Made by a program: the position numbers and the translations under genes | Shown here: in pieces, positions 39,678 through 48,750 of the stretch | How the letters are laid out: every line of letters begins with the position of its first letter | Position numbering within the stretch: the stretch's first letter is position 1 | The notes under the pieces: generated by a model | The model's input: only the letters and a program-made list of their open reading frames with translations | Told to the model about the DNA's origin: nothing | The model's database searches: none | Assembly (NCBI GenBank): GCA_035515475.1 | Contig: DATJBF010000005.1 | Location: forward strand, 62,001-126,000 | Source of the DNA: DATJBF01 sp035515475 | Lineage (GTDB): Bacteria > Verrucomicrobiota > Verrucomicrobiia > Palsa-1439 | DNA: 64,000 nucleotides | Direction: 5' to 3'

Positions 39678-42326
39678 TTACGGTCCCTCGATATCTTGAA
39701 GTTCAAAATAGACACGACAAAGCTCTTCGTGGATCTGTTCCAATGGACATATCTTGCTGTAGTGGAGGATGCCTTCCTCGCTAGCGTTTGCGCGTTCCAG
39801 CGCCAAATCGCCTTGAACATACTGTAGGAACCGAGACACGATTTCCGTGAGTTCCGATTTCGTTGGATCAGGGACGCGCGGATAGCACACCGGGTCAGAA
39901 AAAGGAGCAGGGACAAAACACATGAAGTACATTAGTTCCACATAACTGATACGGCTGCTCAGTTCTGTCAGATAGAAAGTCCCGCGGTGCCTAATCGATA
40001 TCGCTGCCTGGCTTCCTTCTGTCAACTCGTCGCTTTCCGGCGTTACCTGCGTGAGTCGCGCGGCATTGAGATGCGCAATGGCCGTCCTGATGTCTGTCTT
40101 AATGTAACCGAGCCCGAACAGATAATCATAAACTTCTGAAACGGACGTGCGCCGCACCTTCCTAAGAATCTCTAGGATCCTAATGGATAGCAACGTGGTC
40201 GCGTACCCTTGTACGCCTGGGACGTGAAACAAATTGACCAAGCTTTGAGGCAGCCGTTGCGGACTCTCCCGGGACAGGAAGAGAGCACGGAAAAGCATAT
40301 GTTCCGCGATGAAGTTGTGGCGGAAGGTCTTCGATCGCCAAACTAAACTCTCTGGTGTTCGCTTCATCATGTCCACATAGGGGGAAGATATCAAGTGCGA
40401 GAACAATTCAAGGCCAGCACGGATGTTGGTGCCTGTGAATCCATCAATGAGGCTGGCTAGGGTAGTTACGGGTCGTTTGCTCTTGGAAGTGCCTACCGGC
40501 AGTGAGAGCAGCGAGCGAAGCTTTGCGAAAGTGGGCATGTATTTCCGACCTCCGCACTCTGCTTGGATGACGTCAATCCTCTTTTCGACTATGCTGCGCA
40601 AACTAACCTTCTTCAGCCACGTCCGGCTGAACGTATTGTATTCACCATTATCCTGTATGAACAGGGACCTCTCAGGATGTAGACCAATCTTGTCCGCAAA
40701 GAGGTCGAACGACGAAGGCCGACAGGCAACGACGAATTTCAGTCTCTCGTATTGCGTTGCAAACGCACGATGCAGGGCCTCAAGTAGAAGACGCTCGGAA
40801 TTCCGACTCGCAAGCCGGTCGATGTTATCAAGGCAGAGAACGAGCCTGCCGTATTTCTCAATACATGCATCAACGAAGCTTCTAACAAAAGTCACCACTT
40901 CCGAGTCGAGCATGGCATGTCGTCGACTGAGGTAGCGACTAAGGTAGACGGACTTCCAGTCCTGCAACCCTTCACGAATGAGATCACCATCCAAATAGGG
41001 TACTGCGGGCTCGGTGGACGGAAAGGCGCGTTCAGCTATCCAGTCAGCCACGTATCGAATTGGTTTGCCCGGCTGATCTGAGTTGATTTGCAGCCACACG
41101 TGGCGAAACCATTCCCAAGGTCTCTCTCGGAGGCACTGCTCACAGGCGTCAAACGCCATTCTCTCGTTCTCGCAGACACGCCGACTAATCGACTCGGCTA
41201 GCTTCAACAATCCAGGCTCTCCGAGCCTCAACATTATCTCGCGGCGCAACTCATTAGAGACCACATCCTCAAACAGAATGTTTCGCTGCTGTTCAAAATA
41301 CCACATGGCGCTTCGGAAGTATCCATGTGGATTCAGATCGCAATATTTCTGAGAAAGTTCTGTCGGCAGTGGACCGGTGTAATGAGCGTCGATATACAAC
41401 CGAAGGTTTCTCAGTATCCTTGAGTGTAAGTTGCTGCTGTCTTCGATATAGCCATAGCGCAGAAAATCGACGATGATGTATGGGATATGGCGTTTTCTGA
41501 AAGGATCATAGCTACGGCAGTAGTAATGGAGAAACGAACTCTTCCCGCAACCCCTGCGACCGACTACAAGGTATGTCATCCTAGCATCGTCGGCGTTTAA
41601 CTCCTTATCGAACACGTTAATACTGTCCAGATACCGGTGCGCTGGATCGACGACTCTGTCTGCCTCATCCTCAAAGTTTTCAAGGTAAGCGGGCTCATAC
41701 GGAACATGCGCGGCTTCAAACTTCTTGGTGTTCTCGAGCAGTGCGGCCGTAGGCAACTTGTTTGCAGTGAGAACCAGAATCTGGTCGATATCCCTTCTGA
41801 CGACCCCATGGTCATACAATTCGCAGATTTGTGTTCGCGGGGCTTTTGCAAAGCGAGTTATGTCCAGCAGTTCCTCAACGAGTCTACGGAAGTTAACTTC
41901 ACTCGATACGACGTACTGAAGAGTTGTTAGACGGAAACGACTCGACCTCTTGAGCCCGAGATTCCAATCTTCCTTCGCAGATGAAATCAGAAGTACCTTG
42001 CGAACGTTACTACCCGACGACTCGATTGCACCAGCCCACTCATCGGCGGAATCAATCTGTGCAATCGGACACCCCTGCACCAGCAAGAGGTCGTAGGTCC
42101 CTAGCGACAACGTCCGTTCAAACTGGCCGAGATGTCGCAACCATGTGAGAAAAATATCCCCTGTGTTCATTTCGGCTTGCTGCTTTGCGACAACAGCCGT
42201 TTGGACGTCGCGGGTACCAAGCCATTGGAATCGGAGGGCGGTCATTTGCAGCGCCTCATGTTCAAGGCCTGCTACGAGTATCCTCTTTGTTAAGGTGGGA
42301 CGATCAGGGTCAGTCTTCACACTCAT
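39678..42326 (-). CDS. Large P-loop ATPase with N-terminal receiver-like domain (STAND/KAP-like)
   Basis: 882 residues. Residues about 14-155 alternate hydrophobic strands and helices like a CheY-type receiver (RILVAGLEHEA, TYDLLLVQGCP, KVLLISSAKED). The NTPase has Walker A VGRRGCGKSS (255-264) and Walker B RLVLCLDNIDRL (494-505), then LKFVVACRPSSFDLF as a sensor-like strand. The region around YDYLFGLGYIKTDIRTAI resembles a winged helix. The LDNID Walker B fits KAP/STAND/AAA-type regulators of defence and signalling. ATG at 42326 with GGAGG four bases upstream. Low GC (about 48% in a sampled stretch) indicates acquisition. No exact family is recognised. Confidence 0.8.
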   Translation of the reverse strand: MSVKTDPDRPTLTKRILVAGLEHEALQMTALRFQWLGTRDVQTAVVAKQQAEMNTGDIFLTWLRHLGQFERTLSLGTYDLLLVQGCPIAQIDSADEWAGAIESSGSNVRKVLLISSAKEDWNLGLKRSSRFRLTTLQYVVSSEVNFRRLVEELLDITRFAKAPRTQICELYDHGVVRRDIDQILVLTANKLPTAALLENTKKFEAAHVPYEPAYLENFEDEADRVVDPAHRYLDSINVFDKELNADDARMTYLVVGRRGCGKSSFLHYYCRSYDPFRKRHIPYIIVDFLRYGYIEDSSNLHSRILRNLRLYIDAHYTGPLPTELSQKYCDLNPHGYFRSAMWYFEQQRNILFEDVVSNELRREIMLRLGEPGLLKLAESISRRVCENERMAFDACEQCLRERPWEWFRHVWLQINSDQPGKPIRYVADWIAERAFPSTEPAVPYLDGDLIREGLQDWKSVYLSRYLSRRHAMLDSEVVTFVRSFVDACIEKYGRLVLCLDNIDRLASRNSERLLLEALHRAFATQYERLKFVVACRPSSFDLFADKIGLHPERSLFIQDNGEYNTFSRTWLKKVSLRSIVEKRIDVIQAECGGRKYMPTFAKLRSLLSLPVGTSKSKRPVTTLASLIDGFTGTNIRAGLELFSHLISSPYVDMMKRTPESLVWRSKTFRHNFIAEHMLFRALFLSRESPQRLPQSLVNLFHVPGVQGYATTLLSIRILEILRKVRRTSVSEVYDYLFGLGYIKTDIRTAIAHLNAARLTQVTPESDELTEGSQAAISIRHRGTFYLTELSSRISYVELMYFMCFVPAPFSDPVCYPRVPDPTKSELTEIVSRFLQYVQGDLALERANASEEGILHYSKICPLEQIHEELCRVYFELQDIEGP

Positions 42327-42626
42327 TTCGCCTCCAAGGCGCTACTTCAACGCCGCATTTAGCTTCGCCCTCTGTAACAGACAGGAGATTGCTTCTCCTC
42401 ACCTCTGCCAAGTTGCTGAAGGGAGCATCCGACAGTGCTTCTCGTGAAATGAAACGAGGTCATAGAATGTTGCAGATAAAGTCAAAGTCAAGCTTTAACA
42501 GCTGCGAGCTCACAGTCAAAGCGATTCCGTCTTGCTAGGGTTTCAGAATTCACCGACGGCACTGGCGCCATTCTCGCTGGCGATGCGGGTGGGGAATGTG
42601 ATACAACATCGGGGCGACGGGGAAGA
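42327..42626. other. Divergent spacer between the ATPase module and the Memo-AMMECR1 gene
   Basis: About 300 bases. Leftward, two adjacent TTGACT hexamers (42491-42480) precede a TATGAC-like element (42464-42459), so a promoter for the ATPase is plausible though spacing is not ideal. Rightward, GATACAAC at 42600-42607 could be the -10 of the Memo gene. Confidence 0.35.
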
Positions 42627-44186
42627 ATGATGAGCGGGAAGAGAAGGTTGTTTACCACTACTGGTGTCGCTGCAATCGCGGCATTCATGATCCTCGCTGC
42701 CCCTTGCGTGGGGCAACAGTCGCCCGAGAAACAGGCTGCCGCACCGTCGGCGTCAAAGCGCGTCCGCGAGCCGGCGGTCGCCGGGCTGTTCTACCCGAAA
42801 GATCCAGCCACGCTGTCGCACATGCTCGATGCGTTGCTGGCGAACGCGACGCCCCACACAATCGACGGCGAACTCCGCGCGTTGGTTTGCCCGCATGCCG
42901 GGTATCCGTACTCGGGGCCGGTCGCGGCGACGGCGTACCGGCTGTTGTCGGGTCACAATTTCCAGACCGTCGTGCTCCTGGCGGTGAGCCATTACGCCGG
43001 TTTTGCCGGGGCGTCGGTCGCCAACGCCGATGTGTACCGCACACCGCTCGGGGACGTGCCGGTCTCACCGAAAGCCCGGGAACTGGCGAAGACCAGTCCG
43101 TTCATGCTCGAACCGCGCTGCTTCGTGCAGCGACCGTCTTGGTTCTCACAAGCGTCGCACGCCGTGCCGCCCGATGGCGCGGACACGCCGGAGACGTGGG
43201 AACATTCCGGCGAGGTACAGGTGCCATTTCTCCAAAAGACGCTGAAGAATTTCGAGCTTGTGCCGGTCGTCACCGGCGAGGCCGACCCCGAACTGATGGC
43301 GCGCGCGCTTGCCCCGCTGGTGGACGACAAGACGTTGGTCGTGGCGAGCACGGACCTGAGCCATTACCACCCGTACGACGAGGCACGCGCCAGGGACAAG
43401 GTCACCACCGATGCGATCGTCAATCGCGATATCGACCGCATGAAGGTGTCGGGCGACGCCTGTGGCAAGAAGCCGGTGCTGGCGTTGATGTATCTCGCCA
43501 AACAAAAGGGCTGGAACGCGACGCTGCTCGATTATCGCAACAGCGGCGATACCGCCGGCAACAAGGACGCCGTCGTCGGTTACGCCGCGATCGCGTTCTA
43601 CACGCCGCGACAGCAGAGCTTCACGACGCCGGAACGCAAACTCCTGTTGGGCCTGGCGCGGCGAACTCTCCGCGAGGTGGTGACCAACGGCAAGCAGCCC
43701 GAGGTCGCCACCGACGCGTTTCCCGCCGGGTTCGCTGAGAAGAAAGGTTGCTTCGTCACGTTGACCGAGCGCGGCCAGTTGCGTGGTTGCATCGGCCACA
43801 TCCTGCCGCAGGAATCGTTGTACAAGGCGATCATGGACAACGCGCAGAGCGCGGCGCTGCACGACTACCGGTTCAGGCCGGTCCGGCCCGACGAACTCGA
43901 CAAGATCGAGATCGAGGTCAGCGTCCTGACTGTACCCGAGCCGTTGACGTTCAGTTCGCCCGACGATCTGCTGAACAAACTCCGTCCACCCCATGACGGC
44001 GTCGTCCTGCAAATCGATGGCCGGGGCGCCACGTATCTGCCGCAGGTCTGGGAACAGATTCCGGACAAGACCATTTTCCTGAACTCCCTCGCCGAGAAGG
44101 CCGGGTGCGAACCCGACGCTTGGCGCGGTGCCGATACCAAGGTCTTCATCTACCACGTCGAAGCCTTCAAAGAATCGGAGATGTAG
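42627..44186 (+). CDS. Memo-AMMECR1 fusion of the AmmeMemoRadiSam system, with signal peptide
   Basis: 519 residues. A signal sequence or anchor occupies about residues 7-28 (LFTTTGVAAIAAFMILAAP). The Memo domain (class III dioxygenase fold, about 48-325) has VREPAVAGLFYP, CPHAGYPYSGPVAATAY, SGEVQVPFLQ and DLSHYHPYDEA. The AMMECR1 domain follows (about 335-519) with LRGCIGHILPQ and SVLTVPEPLTF. In bacteria these two are usually separate products next to a radical SAM enzyme (AmrS), which is found here four genes on. The biochemical job of the system is unknown. The signal peptide suggests action outside the cytoplasm, which is unusual. Confidence 0.9.
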   Translation: MMSGKRRLFTTTGVAAIAAFMILAAPCVGQQSPEKQAAAPSASKRVREPAVAGLFYPKDPATLSHMLDALLANATPHTIDGELRALVCPHAGYPYSGPVAATAYRLLSGHNFQTVVLLAVSHYAGFAGASVANADVYRTPLGDVPVSPKARELAKTSPFMLEPRCFVQRPSWFSQASHAVPPDGADTPETWEHSGEVQVPFLQKTLKNFELVPVVTGEADPELMARALAPLVDDKTLVVASTDLSHYHPYDEARARDKVTTDAIVNRDIDRMKVSGDACGKKPVLALMYLAKQKGWNATLLDYRNSGDTAGNKDAVVGYAAIAFYTPRQQSFTTPERKLLLGLARRTLREVVTNGKQPEVATDAFPAGFAEKKGCFVTLTERGQLRGCIGHILPQESLYKAIMDNAQSAALHDYRFRPVRPDELDKIEIEVSVLTVPEPLTFSSPDDLLNKLRPPHDGVVLQIDGRGATYLPQVWEQIPDKTIFLNSLAEKAGCEPDAWRGADTKVFIYHVEAFKESEM

Positions 44187-44333
44187 CGGATCGGGAATGT
44201 TTTGGGTATTTGAGGGGGGCCGGGGACCAACCAGAGTGTTAAAACCCAACGATAATGGACGAACAGAAAATCCTCGCGCAACTCCGCCGGAGCCCTTAGA
44301 AATTCCAGGAAAAGTCCAGAGAGAAAGGAACCA

Positions 44334-45809
44334 ATGAAGGAAAATGTTAACGCGAAAGTACTGACCAAGACCGTTCAACGCTGCCGGGAAAGAGAGATTG
44401 TCATTCCTACTTTTGCCGAGCAAAAAGACCCCTCCAAAATTCCGCAGAAGATCAAAGACAAATTGAAGAACGTTGGTCTGTGGGATGTGAATCCCGTAAA
44501 CCTTTTTCGGATCACGTGGAAAAACAACCCGAAGGAAAACGGCGGCGACGGCCAGTTTGGCGGAGTGAATTACATCGAGATCCCGCCGGAACTTACGGGA
44601 GTGAAAACAAAAATCGTCGGGCTGGTGGGGAAATGGTTCCCGACCGGCGCCCACAAGGTCGGCGCGGCATTCGGGTGTCTGGCGCCGCGCCTGGTAACGG
44701 GAGGGTTCGACCCGACCACCCAGAAGGCAGTCTGGCCGTCCACGGGGAATTACTGCCGGGGCGGCGCGTTCGACTGTGCCCTGTTGGCCTGCGATGCGAT
44801 CGCGATCTTGCCGGAGGAGATGAGCAAAGAACGATTTGAGTGGCTCGAGGAAATCGGGACCAAGGAAATTTTCGCCACGCCCGGTTGCGAGAGCAACGTG
44901 AAGGAAATCTACGACAAGTGCTGGGAACTGCGGAAAGAACGCGGCAACAAAATCGTCATCCTCAACCAGTTCGACGAGTTCGGCAATGCCTGCTGGCATT
45001 ACGAGATCACCGGTTCGGCGATTGAAGAGGTGTTCAACAAGATCAAAGGGAAAAAATCGCGGCTGACCGCCTATGTCTCGGCGACCGGCTCGGCCGGTAC
45101 CATCGGCGCGGGAGAATACTTGAAGAAAGCGTTCCCGCTGATCAAAGTCGCTGCGACCGAGGCCCTGCAGTGTCCGACTCTCTACCTCACCGGGTTCGGC
45201 GGCCACCGGATCGAAGGCATCGGCGACAAGCACGTCCCGTGGATTCACAACGTTCGCAATACCGACAACGTCGTCGCGATCGACGACGAAAATACGATGC
45301 GGCTCCTGCGTCTGTTCAATGAACCCGCGGGCCGGAAACTCCTGGAAAAAGAAGGGGTGAAGAAAGGGCTCCTGGAGAAACTTCCCATTCTGGGAATTTC
45401 CAGCATCTGCAATCTCCTCGCGTCGATCAAGCTGGCCAGGTATTACGAGATGAACGAGGACGATGTGATCTTCACCATCTTCACCGATTCTTCCGGCATG
45501 TACCAGTCCCGCCTGAAAGAGCTGGAACACGAGCGCGGAAAATATTCGGACACCGATGCGGTGATCGATTTTGCGCGGTATCTCCAGGGCGTCGGGATCG
45601 ACTGGGTAAAAGAGCTTTCGTACTGGGACCGGAAAGCGTTACACAACCTGAAGTATTTCACCTGGGTGGAACAACAGGGCAAGACCGTAGAAGAACTGGA
45701 TGCCCTCTGGGAGCCGGAGTTCTGGGATCAAATGTTCGCGCAGATTCCCGTCTGGGACAAGCTGATTAGGGAGTTCAACGACAAGACCGGACTCCTGAAG
45801 AAATTATAA
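44334..45809 (+). CDS. PLP-dependent fold-type II enzyme (TrpB/cysteine synthase-like)
   Basis: 491 residues. The PLP lysine is in PTGAHKVGAAFG, the phosphate-binding glycine loop in YVSATGSAGTIGAGEYL, and GNYCRGGAFDCALL matches the substrate-side loop of cysteine-synthase-like enzymes. The length exceeds that of cysteine synthase (about 310) and the N-terminus resembles the TrpB group. Activity may be a beta-replacement or lyase reaction on an amino acid; the exact substrate is not apparent. The ATG has AAGGA five bases upstream. It stands between the Memo-AMMECR1 gene and the spermidine-synthase-like gene, all rightward. Confidence 0.82.
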   Translation: MKENVNAKVLTKTVQRCREREIVIPTFAEQKDPSKIPQKIKDKLKNVGLWDVNPVNLFRITWKNNPKENGGDGQFGGVNYIEIPPELTGVKTKIVGLVGKWFPTGAHKVGAAFGCLAPRLVTGGFDPTTQKAVWPSTGNYCRGGAFDCALLACDAIAILPEEMSKERFEWLEEIGTKEIFATPGCESNVKEIYDKCWELRKERGNKIVILNQFDEFGNACWHYEITGSAIEEVFNKIKGKKSRLTAYVSATGSAGTIGAGEYLKKAFPLIKVAATEALQCPTLYLTGFGGHRIEGIGDKHVPWIHNVRNTDNVVAIDDENTMRLLRLFNEPAGRKLLEKEGVKKGLLEKLPILGISSICNLLASIKLARYYEMNEDDVIFTIFTDSSGMYQSRLKELEHERGKYSDTDAVIDFARYLQGVGIDWVKELSYWDRKALHNLKYFTWVEQQGKTVEELDALWEPEFWDQMFAQIPVWDKLIREFNDKTGLLKKL

Positions 45810-45954
45810 CGGGACGGACTGATAGAAGAAGAATCTTGCCGGCAAGTCGTTCTCTTGGCGCACTTCGCCGGCGAGAAGGTTGTCATGCTGAGTCCCTGCT
45901 TGCCCTGAGCCCGTCTCAGTCGTCGGGATGCAAGGGCGGGGGAATGCCGTCGGA

Positions 45955-48495
45955 ATGACAAACGGCAGACACAACGATGCTGAAGATCCGGCTTGGTCCG
46001 ATGGACGGCTAGTTCTTCTGGCCGTCGGCGCGCTCGGTTTTTCTTCGGTGATCACCCAGTTGGCGCTGATGCGCGAGATGCTGGGGGCGTTCTCGGGCAA
46101 CGAGATGGTGCTGGGGATCATTCTCGGCAACTGGCTGCTCCTGACGGGACTCGGTGCGTGGCTCGGCCGGACCACCAACCGTCTCCGCCAATCGACGCTC
46201 TGGCTCGTGCTGTTGCTCTTGCTTGTTGCTCTTCTGCCGTTGGCGCAGGTGTATCTGCTCCGGACATTGCGCGACGTGGTGTTCGTCCGCGGCGCGTTGG
46301 TCGGCGTGACCGGTACGGTCGTGGCGAGTTTCATTCTGTTGTGCCCGTATTGTCTCGTGTCCGGGTTTCTGCTGACGCTGGCGTGCGCTGTTGTGAACCG
46401 TGGGATAGGCGTCTCGACTGTCCATTCCGATCCGGTGACGGCAGTAGCCCCGAACGCCTTCGGGGCTGCCCTGCAAACCGATCGGGCGTCAGCGATTGGC
46501 CGGGTGTATCTGGCGGACAGCATCGGCAGCATCGTCGGCGGCGCGTTGTTCAGTTTCGTGCTGGTGCGCTGGCTCGATCATTTCGCCATGCTGTATCTGC
46601 CGGCGCTGGTGATTCTGGCGGTGGCCGGTGCCCTGGCGTGGTCCACAACCGGAGCCGCACCCTTCATGGGTGCGCAAGGCGGTGCCGAATCCGAATCCGC
46701 GCAGGCTAAAGCCTGCGGCTACAACGTCCGCCGGAGGTGGTGGCTCGTTATTGTTCCGGCGGTTCTCGCGGTGGCGGTAGTGGCGATGATGTCTTTCACC
46801 GACGTAGACAGCCTCTCAACCGCGCGGCAGTACCCGGGTCAGAAAATTGTCTTCCGGAAGAATTCGCCGTACGGCAAATTGATCGTCACGGAATCGGCGG
46901 GCCAGTTCAACTTCATCGAGAACGGCCTGCCGATCATCTCAACACACAACGTCGAGCAGGTGGAAGAAACCGTTCACTACGCCATGGCCCAACGGCCCGA
47001 CGCGCACCAGGTGTTGCTGGTGTCGGGCGGCGTGTCGGGAACCGCGAAGGAAATCCTCAAGTACGGCGTCCGCGCAGTGACGTATGTGGAGATCGATCCC
47101 CTGATCATCGAGGCGGGACGCCAGTATCTGCCAGACAACCTGGCCGACCCGCGCATCAAAGTGGTCAGCACCGACGGACGATTGTTTGTGAAAGAGGTAG
47201 AACAAACTGTGGGACAGGCGTCCCGCCTGTCCGTATCCCGACACCCGGTGGCGGACCAGCAAGATGCCTCCTCTACTATTCACCCGGCGGACAAGCGGGA
47301 CGCATGTCCTACGGTTCTGGCGGACAAGCGGGACGCATGTCCTACGTACGACGTGGTGATCGTGGACGTGCCGCCGCCGTCCACGTCGCAGATCAACCGG
47401 TTCTTCACGGCGGAATTCTTCGGTGAGATCAAACGGGTGCTGACGCCGGGTGGCGTCTTGTCGTTCTCGCTGGGACGTTACGAGAACTACGTCAGCCCGC
47501 AATTGGCGCGTATGCTGGCGTCGGCCAACGCGACGTTGAGACAATCGTTCCGAAACGTGCTGGTGATTCCGGGCGAACGCATTTTCTTCCTGGCATCGGA
47601 CGGCGAACTTTTTCCCGACATTGCGGCGCGGATCGAGCAGTGGCATATCCCGACGCAGTTGGTGAATCGGCATTACCTCGACGCGATGTTGACGCCCGAC
47701 CGGATGGCCGATATGCAGCGGGCGATGACGCAGACGGCGGCAGTCAACAAGGACTTCAGCCCGGTGCTGTACTATTACCATTTGCTGCACTGGATGAGCC
47801 AATTCAAGGTGCGGTTCGGCGTTTTGGAGGCGGCGTTACTGGTTGCGCTGGCGGTTTATCTGTTCACGATTCGTCCCGTGCCGCTGGCGATCTTCGTGTC
47901 GGGGTTTGCGGCGTCGGCGCTCGAGGTCGTGCTGTTGCTCGGATTCCAGATTCTCTACGGCTCGGTGTACGGGCAGTTGGGAATCATCGTCACCATGTTC
48001 ATGGCCGGTCTGGCGGTCGGCGCATGGATGGGAATTGTGGCCGCGAAACGTTGCCACGGCGACATCATGAAGGGGACCGCGAATAAGATTCGCGGCTCCA
48101 AAACGGAAGAGGAACGAGGGGAGGGGAAAGCGTTAGTCCTCCTCGCCTTCGGCATTGCCGGGTTGGCGGTCGTGTTGCCGCTGGTGTTGACGGCACTCGG
48201 ACGACTGAGCGGGACGGCGACTGCGCTCGTCGCAGTGCGGGCGACGATTGCGTTCCTGACGTTTGTTCTGGCAATGTTGGTCGGCATGGAGTTTCCCGTT
48301 GCGTCTCGGGCGGAGTCTGACATCGGTGCCGTCACGGCGTCGCGGTTGTACACGGCGGATTTCGTCGGCGCGTCGCTCGGCGCGTTGCTGGCGAGCACGT
48401 TTTTGATTCCGTTGATTGGCGTGACGGCGGTGTGTTTGTTGACAGCGGGGCTGAACGTGATCGGCGGGGCGATCGTTCTTGTTCGGAAAGGCTGA
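45955..48495 (+). CDS. Membrane-embedded spermidine-synthase-like protein
   Basis: 846 residues: about seven N-terminal membrane helices, a spermidine-synthase-type Rossmann domain (LLVSGGVSGTAKEILKYG, VTYVEIDPLIIEAGRQYL, YDVVIVDVPPPSTSQIN) and six or so C-terminal helices. The motif order is that of bacterial fused synthase-transporter proteins of unknown product. Two stretches are repeat-derived insertions: residues about 233-257 (46651-46722) and about 419-465, which includes ADKRDACPT twice (47209-47346); both keep the frame. The start is uncertain: 45928 and 45955 are both ATG, and the DNA before them resembles an intergenic repeat ending in CGGAATGACA. Confidence 0.85.
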   Translation: MTNGRHNDAEDPAWSDGRLVLLAVGALGFSSVITQLALMREMLGAFSGNEMVLGIILGNWLLLTGLGAWLGRTTNRLRQSTLWLVLLLLLVALLPLAQVYLLRTLRDVVFVRGALVGVTGTVVASFILLCPYCLVSGFLLTLACAVVNRGIGVSTVHSDPVTAVAPNAFGAALQTDRASAIGRVYLADSIGSIVGGALFSFVLVRWLDHFAMLYLPALVILAVAGALAWSTTGAAPFMGAQGGAESESAQAKACGYNVRRRWWLVIVPAVLAVAVVAMMSFTDVDSLSTARQYPGQKIVFRKNSPYGKLIVTESAGQFNFIENGLPIISTHNVEQVEETVHYAMAQRPDAHQVLLVSGGVSGTAKEILKYGVRAVTYVEIDPLIIEAGRQYLPDNLADPRIKVVSTDGRLFVKEVEQTVGQASRLSVSRHPVADQQDASSTIHPADKRDACPTVLADKRDACPTYDVVIVDVPPPSTSQINRFFTAEFFGEIKRVLTPGGVLSFSLGRYENYVSPQLARMLASANATLRQSFRNVLVIPGERIFFLASDGELFPDIAARIEQWHIPTQLVNRHYLDAMLTPDRMADMQRAMTQTAAVNKDFSPVLYYYHLLHWMSQFKVRFGVLEAALLVALAVYLFTIRPVPLAIFVSGFAASALEVVLLLGFQILYGSVYGQLGIIVTMFMAGLAVGAWMGIVAAKRCHGDIMKGTANKIRGSKTEEERGEGKALVLLAFGIAGLAVVLPLVLTALGRLSGTATALVAVRATIAFLTFVLAMLVGMEFPVASRAESDIGAVTASRLYTADFVGASLGALLASTFLIPLIGVTAVCLLTAGLNVIGGAIVLVRKG
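46651..46722. repeat. 72-base inverted-repeat element in frame inside the spermidine-synthase-like gene
   Basis: Ends GGAGCCGCA and TGCGGCTAC are inverted; inside are the hairpins GCACCC..GGGTGC and CAGGCTAAAGCCTG. The same architecture recurs between genes at 50219-50274. Exactly 24 codons are added. Confidence 0.75.
47209..47346. repeat. Repeat block with two 28-base direct copies in the same gene
   Basis: It opens with the hairpin GGGACAGGCGTCCCGCCTGTCC-like sequence at 47211-47232 and has two identical 28-base units at 47286-47313 and 47319-47346 (each beginning GGCGGACAAGCGGGACGC), 33 bases apart. All in frame. Confidence 0.75.
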
Positions 48496-48498
48496 GCC

Positions 48499-48750
48499 AT
48501 GGCGAGGAGATTTGGCCACTACGCGGTCAAGACGTTGCGGGTTACCAGTTGGCCTTTGTTGCTGTTGCTGCTATGCTATCTGGTGACCGGATTCGCCATG
48601 AGCGGGCGATTCGGATTCGGGGTGCTGATGGACGAGAAGACGGCGCTCGCGTGTCACAAGGCGTTGCATGTGCCGCTGCTGATCTTTTTCCCGGTACATG
48701 TCGTTTGCGCGGTGTATCTGGCGATGCGGAGATGGCGATGGGTGAAATAG
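48499..48750 (+). CDS. Small two-helix membrane protein, possible b-type cytochrome subunit
   Basis: 83 residues with two membrane helices (TSWPLLLLLLCYLVTGFAM and VPLLIFFPVHVVCAVYLAM). Histidines in ACHKALHVPLL and PVHVV would face each other across the membrane and could bind haem, as in small cytochrome-b-like anchors. The gene starts three bases after the spermidine-synthase-like stop and overlaps the start of amrS, so it belongs to that transcription unit. Haem binding is a guess from the histidine placement. Confidence 0.65.
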   Translation: MARRFGHYAVKTLRVTSWPLLLLLLCYLVTGFAMSGRFGFGVLMDEKTALACHKALHVPLLIFFPVHVVCAVYLAMRRWRWVK

